From Methylomonas sp. (GTDB taxonomy: Bacteria > Pseudomonadota > Gammaproteobacteria > Methylococcales > Methylomonadaceae), in contig JALXCS010000368.1 in NCBI GenBank assembly GCA_026990815.1, forward strand, positions 1-10,519: a stretch of 10,519 bases of DNA, written 5' to 3'. A model generated the notes under the pieces. The model did no database searches, was not told the DNA's origin, and saw only the letters and a list, made by a program, of their open reading frames with translations. Made by a program: the position numbers and the translations under genes. Below, piece after piece: positions 6,810 through 10,519 of this stretch. How positions within the stretch are numbered: position 1 is the first letter of the stretch; every line of letters begins with the position of its first letter.

Positions 6810-7997
6810 TTAACTGTGAGCAATTTCGAGTTGAGGAGCCTGCTTAAAAAGTCCTGGACTGTTCAGATCGGATGCAGCAGCTATAGGGGAAATATTCAAA
6901 GAGTCTGAAGCAGTGTTTTCTGCAAGTATTGATATTAATTCAACCCCTACCTTCTCCGGGCTAAGTATCGGCAAATCCAGGACAGTCTTTGCCTCTCTAA
7001 TAGCTAAGGGTGAAGCATTAATAAGACCACTGACTGCCAGTACTGAGTGTCCCAGTTTACGCAGAATATTCACCCCAACAGCTGCCCCAAAGCCATCAGG
7101 TGCAGCAAAAATTATGTTATCAACCTTTTCAAGAAAAAAATCAGAAGCAATTAACTCAGCCGTTTCCTGCTGATAAACACCATCGGCAACTTCAAGAACA
7201 ATCACATCGCTTTCTTGAGAAATTAACTGACTAACCAAAATATCAAAAATAGTTTCCAGTTGCTGGAAAGGTACGCCAAACGTAGTAGGAACACCTGCGT
7301 CAGTAAAATCCAGCACTTTATAAGCACCAGCATCGACCATTTTCCATCGATCGCCTCCCGAACCCGTTCCAGTCACTTTGGCAGCACCTACTCTGAAACC
7401 ATGCTGGGCTAGTGTTCTGACGATACCTGCGGCTGTAGTGGTTTTACCGGCATTCATTGCAGTGCCTAACACTGCAACTGTATGTGGTCGGTTATGCTTA
7501 GTTATTACAGACGGCAAAGCCCAGTTCGCAATATTAATTCGTTTGCCTGTATGATCGGCTAATATACCCAGAGGTTCTATTGAAGTAGGTGGTTTCATTT
7601 TGCTATGGCGGTTCACGCTGATTGAAGCAATACCCCCTCCTGCGACCAGATGACATGGTTCAAGCGAATCAGGAATATATGATTCAAACTGATCTGGAGC
7701 GTATCGACTGCCATAGCAAACAATGATTTCATCACCAACATGCAAGCCGGCACGGCGACCTGTCCCCAATTCAATTTTTTGGTGTTGGCCGATGACTTTG
7801 ATTCTTGCAAGAACTACATCGCCAATTTCAGGTTGCAAGTTACCATTGAGAAGCTGCGTTGCTGATTTTAGATCGACATTACGGACGTTATAAGATGCCT
7901 TTGCTTTTTTAATGCGTGTTGTTGATAAAGGGAAGGCTTTTACCATGTCTGTATAATTCTGATCGGTGGCTGTTGTACTATTGATTGATATGTTCAT
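6810..7997 (-). CDS. P-loop NTPase of DUF1611/dethiobiotin-synthetase-like fold
   Basis: This 395-residue cytosolic protein is first in the leftward operon. The N-terminal part (about 1-165) includes a small beta-rich region (GDVVLARIKVIG..., about 59-110). The C-terminal part (about 170-365) is a SIMIBI-type P-loop domain with a deviant Walker A GTAMNAGKTT (178-187), a conserved-looking KVTGTGSGGDRW (207-218), DAGVPTTFG (233-241) and a Walker B-like strand DVIVLEVADG (264-273). These features recall dethiobiotin synthetase, MobB and the C-terminal domain of DUF1611 proteins (some of which act on D-glutamate), but I cannot assign a reaction. A strong AGGAGA ribosome site (8006-8011) 8 nt before the ATG supports this start. 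Leading position and 18-nt spacing to the exporter suggest it carries out or powers an early biosynthetic step. Confidence 0.65.
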   Translation of the reverse strand: MNISINSTTATDQNYTDMVKAFPLSTTRIKKAKASYNVRNVDLKSATQLLNGNLQPEIGDVVLARIKVIGQHQKIELGTGRRAGLHVGDEIIVCYGSRYAPDQFESYIPDSLEPCHLVAGGGIASISVNRHSKMKPPTSIEPLGILADHTGKRINIANWALPSVITKHNRPHTVAVLGTAMNAGKTTTAAGIVRTLAQHGFRVGAAKVTGTGSGGDRWKMVDAGAYKVLDFTDAGVPTTFGVPFQQLETIFDILVSQLISQESDVIVLEVADGVYQQETAELIASDFFLEKVDNIIFAAPDGFGAAVGVNILRKLGHSVLAVSGLINASPLAIREAKTVLDLPILSPEKVGVELISILAENTASDSLNISPIAAASDLNSPGLFKQAPQLEIAHS

Positions 7998-8093
7998 GAT
8001 GTCGTTCTCCTATTTAAATTTGATAGACTTTAATGAAGCTTTTTTTACATGCCTTGGAACATATAGTAATTAATTGAGCTTGTAGGCTCTACG

Positions 8094-8142
8094 TACCAAG
8101 TCCCTAAATTTAATCAGCACTTGGTCAGATTTTTTACCAACT
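8094..8142. promoter_or_regulatory. Candidate operator: three ACCAA/TTGGT elements between divergent units
   Basis: The control region has TACCAAGT (8094-8101), its inverse ACTTGGT (8119-8125) and TACCAACT (8135-8142). The first two form a perfect 7-bp inverted repeat (8095-8101 with 8119-8125), and the second and third give a 5-bp inverted pair (8121-8125 with 8136-8140). NarL-type regulators bind short heptamer elements in direct or inverted arrangement, and such a regulator is encoded on the rightward unit. Binding is inference from position and repetition. Confidence 0.35.
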
Positions 8143-8173
8143 TTAGTCGGATATATTTTTGGACAATTGGGTA

Positions 8174-8179
8174 TATAAT
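8174..8179 (+). promoter_or_regulatory. Candidate -10 element for the sensor kinase operon
   Basis: A perfect TATAAT lies just before the kinase gene. No TTGACA-like -35 is seen at 16-18 bp upstream (the region reads ATATAT), as might be expected of an activator-dependent promoter. Initiation about 7 nt downstream would fall at the ATG at 8186. Confidence 0.35.
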
Positions 8180-8185
8180 TTCCCT

Positions 8186-9634
8186 ATGGTAAAAGAGACT
8201 CATTTTGTAGATCTATTGAATATAAGACCCGTTTTAAAAAACGTGAGTCTGAGTGAAGAGTTTGCTGTTGTCAGTTTTATTGTGTTGTTACTAGGCTCAC
8301 TTATAACCGGGTGGTGGGTAGCTTGGAGCATAGAGCGTGGCGTTATACAGCAAACAGCACTAACAACGGTACAATTTCAGGATAGTTTTGTTTCGCATTT
8401 GATTGGGGAGTTGTCAAATGCCGACCGTCTAAATCAGGAAAGCATTGTTCTGCTGGAGAATTTTGATCAAAATTCTCCAGCCGGTAGACAGATTGCCTAT
8501 CTTAATCTTTGGGGAAAAAACGGTCGATTGCTCTATAGTAGTGATTTGTCCCAAATTGGTAAAATAGTATCGGACAAAAAAGAAATTGCCAGCGCATGGA
8601 GAGATAGGGTCAGCTGGGAGTTAGTTGACCCTAATGAACTTGAATATTCTATCGTGGATCGAAAAAAAGGAGATTTGATTGCAATTTTTAGCCCAATACA
8701 TCAAGCACGTTCCGATCGTATATTGGCAGTGGCAGAAATTTATTTATACACTGATAAACTTCATGCTCAAATTTTTCGGTCGCAGGTGCAAAGCTGGGGA
8801 CTGGATATCGCAATTACACTGAGCATGTTTTTTATACTTTACTTGCTTGTGCGAAGAGGTAGCCAAACCATAACCACACAACAGCAGACAATGAAATTAC
8901 AGCTTAAACAGCTGACCGAGTTACTGGAAACCAACAATAAACTTCATGAGAGTGTCAAACAGGCGTCAAATCGTACTGCAGAAATAAATGAGTCCTTTTT
9001 GCGTAGAATCAGTGCTGAATTGCATGATGGTCCTGCACAAGCACTGGGATACGCATTATTGCGTCTGGACTCTATTTTCAATATGACTGGCAAGCAACCA
9101 GAAAACCCAGTAAATGAAAGCACTATCCTGAAAGAAAGAGAAAGCCTACGCAGAGTGTTAGCTGATGCGCTTGAAGAGATCCGTAATTTGGCATCAGGTA
9201 TGGTGATGCCCGAGCTTAATGATCTTAATCTGAAACAGGTGATTCAGCGAGTCGCCAATATCCATGAACAACGCAGTAAAACCAAAGTTGATTTAGATAT
9301 CGAGATACCTAAAAACAACATAGTATTGCCATTAAAAATTGGTATTTATCGCTTTGTCCAGGAGGCATTAACCAATGCCTATCATCATGGGAAAGGTATC
9401 AATCAGCGTGTCTGTTTGAGAAAGAACAAAGAAGAGCTTGTAGTACAGGTTTCAGATGAAGGTCCCGGATTTGACATTTCAAGCCTGGATTCACATGGCC
9501 ATCATTTAGGTATAGTCGGTATGAAAGAACGGGTCCAATCCTTGAGTGGTAATTTTGAAATACAAAGCTCTCTGGGCTCGGGTACCAAAGTTATTGCCAG
9601 ATTCCCTATTTTACCAGGAGACATGTATGATTGA
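8186..9634 (+). CDS. Membrane sensor histidine kinase, HisKA_3 (NarL-partner) type
   Basis: From the ATG at 8186 this gives 482 residues. A first membrane helix (about 27-47) and a second (about 205-222) enclose a periplasmic region of about 155 residues with Cache-like features (LWGKNGRLLYSSD, then IGKIVSD). A coiled linker (230-270) leads to the dimerisation/phosphoacceptor region with RRISAELHDGPAQ, where H280 is the expected phosphorylation site. The HATPase domain has N-box QEALTNAYHHG (392-402), DEGPGFD (424-430) and the glycine-rich GIVGMKERV and GSGTKV. The start is uncertain: an in-frame TTG at 8159 would add nine residues, and a GTG at 8243 would shorten it; none has a strong ribosome site. 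Its stop overlaps the regulator start by 8 nt, so the two are translated together. The ligand is unknown. Confidence 0.88.
   Translation: MVKETHFVDLLNIRPVLKNVSLSEEFAVVSFIVLLLGSLITGWWVAWSIERGVIQQTALTTVQFQDSFVSHLIGELSNADRLNQESIVLLENFDQNSPAGRQIAYLNLWGKNGRLLYSSDLSQIGKIVSDKKEIASAWRDRVSWELVDPNELEYSIVDRKKGDLIAIFSPIHQARSDRILAVAEIYLYTDKLHAQIFRSQVQSWGLDIAITLSMFFILYLLVRRGSQTITTQQQTMKLQLKQLTELLETNNKLHESVKQASNRTAEINESFLRRISAELHDGPAQALGYALLRLDSIFNMTGKQPENPVNESTILKERESLRRVLADALEEIRNLASGMVMPELNDLNLKQVIQRVANIHEQRSKTKVDLDIEIPKNNIVLPLKIGIYRFVQEALTNAYHHGKGINQRVCLRKNKEELVVQVSDEGPGFDISSLDSHGHHLGIVGMKERVQSLSGNFEIQSSLGSGTKVIARFPILPGDMYD
9616..9620 (+). promoter_or_regulatory. Ribosome binding site fixing the response regulator start
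   Basis: AGGAG lies 6 nt before the ATG at 9627, inside the end of the kinase gene. It supports that ATG over the longer in-frame opening from 9546, whose extra residues are out-of-frame kinase sequence and precede the receiver domain. Confidence 0.7.
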
Positions 9635-10271
9635 TTCAACTCATATTGTTGTTGTAGATGATCACCCTATGTTACGCGAGGGTGTTGCGATGACATTGGC
9701 AGCTGAAGCCGATTTTGAAGTAGTGGGGCAAGGTGGAAGTGCAGAAGAGGCAATTAACCTTGCAGATGAGTTTTTACCCGAATTAATGTTGCTGGACATC
9801 AGTATGCCAGGAGGTGGAATCAACGCTGTTTCCACTATTTGTCAGCGTTATCCGGTTATAAAGTGCATTATATTGACGGTTTCTGAAAATGAGCAGGATG
9901 TGCTTGATGCAATGAAAGCAGGTGCGAGGGGTTATGTGCTTAAAGGTGTTAGCGGACCATCTCTGGTCAATATTATCAGGCGAGTGCAACAGGGTGAAGC
10001 CTATGTAACGCCATCTCTAGCCGCAGCCCTGCTGAAAGAATGGCACGAAGATGATGCAGACAAGCAGAAAACAAACATATTTGAAGCGTTAACAAAGCGC
10101 GAAAAACAAATTCTTGAAAAAGTAGCGACCGGACTCAGTAACAAAGAAATAGCAAATAAACTGTTTTTAAGTGAAAAAACAATTAAGCATTATATGACCA
10201 ATATTCTGCAGAAATTGCAAGTCCGCAATCGCGTTGAAGCCGCGCTGCTGTTTAGCAAGCAAGAAAATTGA
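9627..10271 (+). CDS. NarL/FixJ-family response regulator (receiver + LuxR-type HTH)
   Basis: The 214-residue protein has an N-terminal receiver domain with the acidic pair D11-D12 in VVVDDHP, phosphoacceptor D57 in LMLLDISMPGG, switch T84 and conserved K106 in YVLKG. A linker (about 125-150) leads to a LuxR-type helix-turn-helix (about 153-210): LTKREKQILEKVATGLSNKE then KLFLSEKTIKHYMTNILQKL, the standard GerE pattern. This is the typical partner of a HisKA_3 kinase, and the 8-nt overlap with the kinase gene confirms pairing. It most likely acts as a transcription activator on phosphorylation. Its natural targets would be the shared control region at 7998-8185, its own promoter and the divergent operon, but this is inferred from layout. 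Confidence 0.93.
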   Translation: MIDSTHIVVVDDHPMLREGVAMTLAAEADFEVVGQGGSAEEAINLADEFLPELMLLDISMPGGGINAVSTICQRYPVIKCIILTVSENEQDVLDAMKAGARGYVLKGVSGPSLVNIIRRVQQGEAYVTPSLAAALLKEWHEDDADKQKTNIFEALTKREKQILEKVATGLSNKEIANKLFLSEKTIKHYMTNILQKLQVRNRVEAALLFSKQEN

Positions 10272-10294
10272 AATGAATCAGGATTCTTTTTTCT
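10271..10294 (+). terminator. Possible weak terminator after the response regulator
   Basis: GAATC (10275-10279) and GATTC (10282-10286) can pair, flanked outside by AAA and TTT, and are followed by six T (10287-10292). The position directly after the stop codon is right for a terminator. The loop would be only two bases unless the inner pair opens, and the stem is weak, so confidence is low. Confidence 0.3.
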
Positions 10295-10298
10295 AAAT

Positions 10299-10331
10299 GC
10301 CAACTTAGTTGGCTAAGCTGGTTCCTAAGTT
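10299..10331. repeat. Short nested inverted repeats after the two-component operon
   Basis: GCCAACT-T-AGTTGGC is a near-perfect palindrome (10299-10313, 7-bp arms with one central base). An alternative pairing joins AACTTAG (10302-10308) with CTAAGTT (10325-10331) around a 16-nt loop. There is no T-run, so it is not a classic terminator. It lies just outside the transposase remnant and could be an operator, a structured 3' end or part of the decayed element's end; nothing distinguishes these. Confidence 0.35.
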
Positions 10332-10337
10332 ACTATT

Positions 10338-10519
10338 TTCATGAAATTAAGCATTGGCCATGACAAATAGCTCTACCTGGCAGTTTGGGTAATAACCCTT
10401 GTGCGAGTAAGACTTGGAAGGCATCAAGGTTGATCTTGCCATCAAATTAAGGCATAGTCAAAAAATTGATGATAGCAGCAATGACATTGATTTGTTTTTT
10501 GGCTCGCCAGTCATGAGTT
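10338..10519 (-). pseudogene. Decayed IS630-family transposase fragment (runs off window edge)
   Basis: Read leftward from 10518, the frame gives THDWRAKKQINVIAAI, a stop (TAA at 10449-10447), then FDGKINLDAFQ and LLPKLPG. This matches the order seen in IS630-type DDE transposases, with a (F/E)(D/G)..N.(D/E)(V/A)F segment followed by LLP.L. After a frame change the sequence continues as VMANA, stop (10349-10347), FHE, corresponding to the well-known VMDNA(T/S)FHK block around the second catalytic aspartate. The catalytic D is thus A, with at least one frameshift and two stops, so the gene is dead. The N-terminal half lies beyond the window and the C-terminal part after FHE is not recognisable. 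Assignment is by motif recall. Confidence 0.65.

Noticed and set aside
8094..8115. A sigma-54-like TTGGTACG motif upstream of the leftward operon
   Set aside because: The GG and GC dinucleotides are not at the required 10-bp spacing and no AAA+ sigma-54 activator is present in the window.
7998..8185. A small RiPP-type precursor gene in the divergent control region or between operon genes
   Set aside because: I looked because of the hydroxylase/exporter pairing, but found no short frame with a ribosome site; the gaps between the first five operon genes are too short and the control region is AT-rich with stops.

Overview
The window looks like an accessory region of a Gram-negative, probably gammaproteobacterial, chromosome. 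An outer-membrane porin of the OprO/OprP type, an aspartyl/asparaginyl hydroxylase and a NarL-type two-component pair all fit that reading, and base composition is AT-rich. The species cannot be named from this stretch. Insertion-sequence debris lies at both edges: the end of an IS21-family element (istB tail plus terminal repeats, about 1-125) on the left, and a decayed IS630-type transposase fragment (about 10338-10519) on the right.

Between them are two divergent transcription units around a control region of about 190 bp (7998-8185). Leftward (minus strand), six genes lie close together in the order transcribed: a cytosolic P-loop NTPase of the dethiobiotin-synthetase/DUF1611-like fold (7997-6810), a fused membrane/ATPase ABC exporter (6791-5085), an alpha/beta-hydrolase with a GYSAGG nucleophile elbow (5074-4142), a 2-oxoglutarate/Fe(II) aspartyl/asparaginyl beta-hydroxylase (4122-3523), an OprO/OprP-like porin (3526-2183, overlapping the previous gene by ATGA) and, after a 78-nt gap, a membrane protein (2104-467). 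That last protein appears to join a PycTM-like transmembrane module to a C-terminal DUF3616/esterase-like beta-propeller. Rightward are a HisKA_3 sensor kinase (8186-9634) and its NarL/FixJ response regulator (9627-10271), overlapping by 8 nt.

The likely logic is inferred, not proven. The two-component system senses a periplasmic cue and controls the divergent operon through repeated ACCAA/TTGGT elements in the shared control region. The operon combines small-molecule or peptide chemistry (NTPase, hydroxylase, hydrolase), inner-membrane transport (ABC exporter), outer-membrane passage (porin) and a membrane-anchored periplasmic propeller. I do not recognise this combination as a described system, and it is the main point of interest. 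No RNA genes, tRNAs or CRISPR arrays were seen. The 126-466 stretch holds no convincing gene, only homopolymer-rich DNA and a weak terminator-like palindrome.
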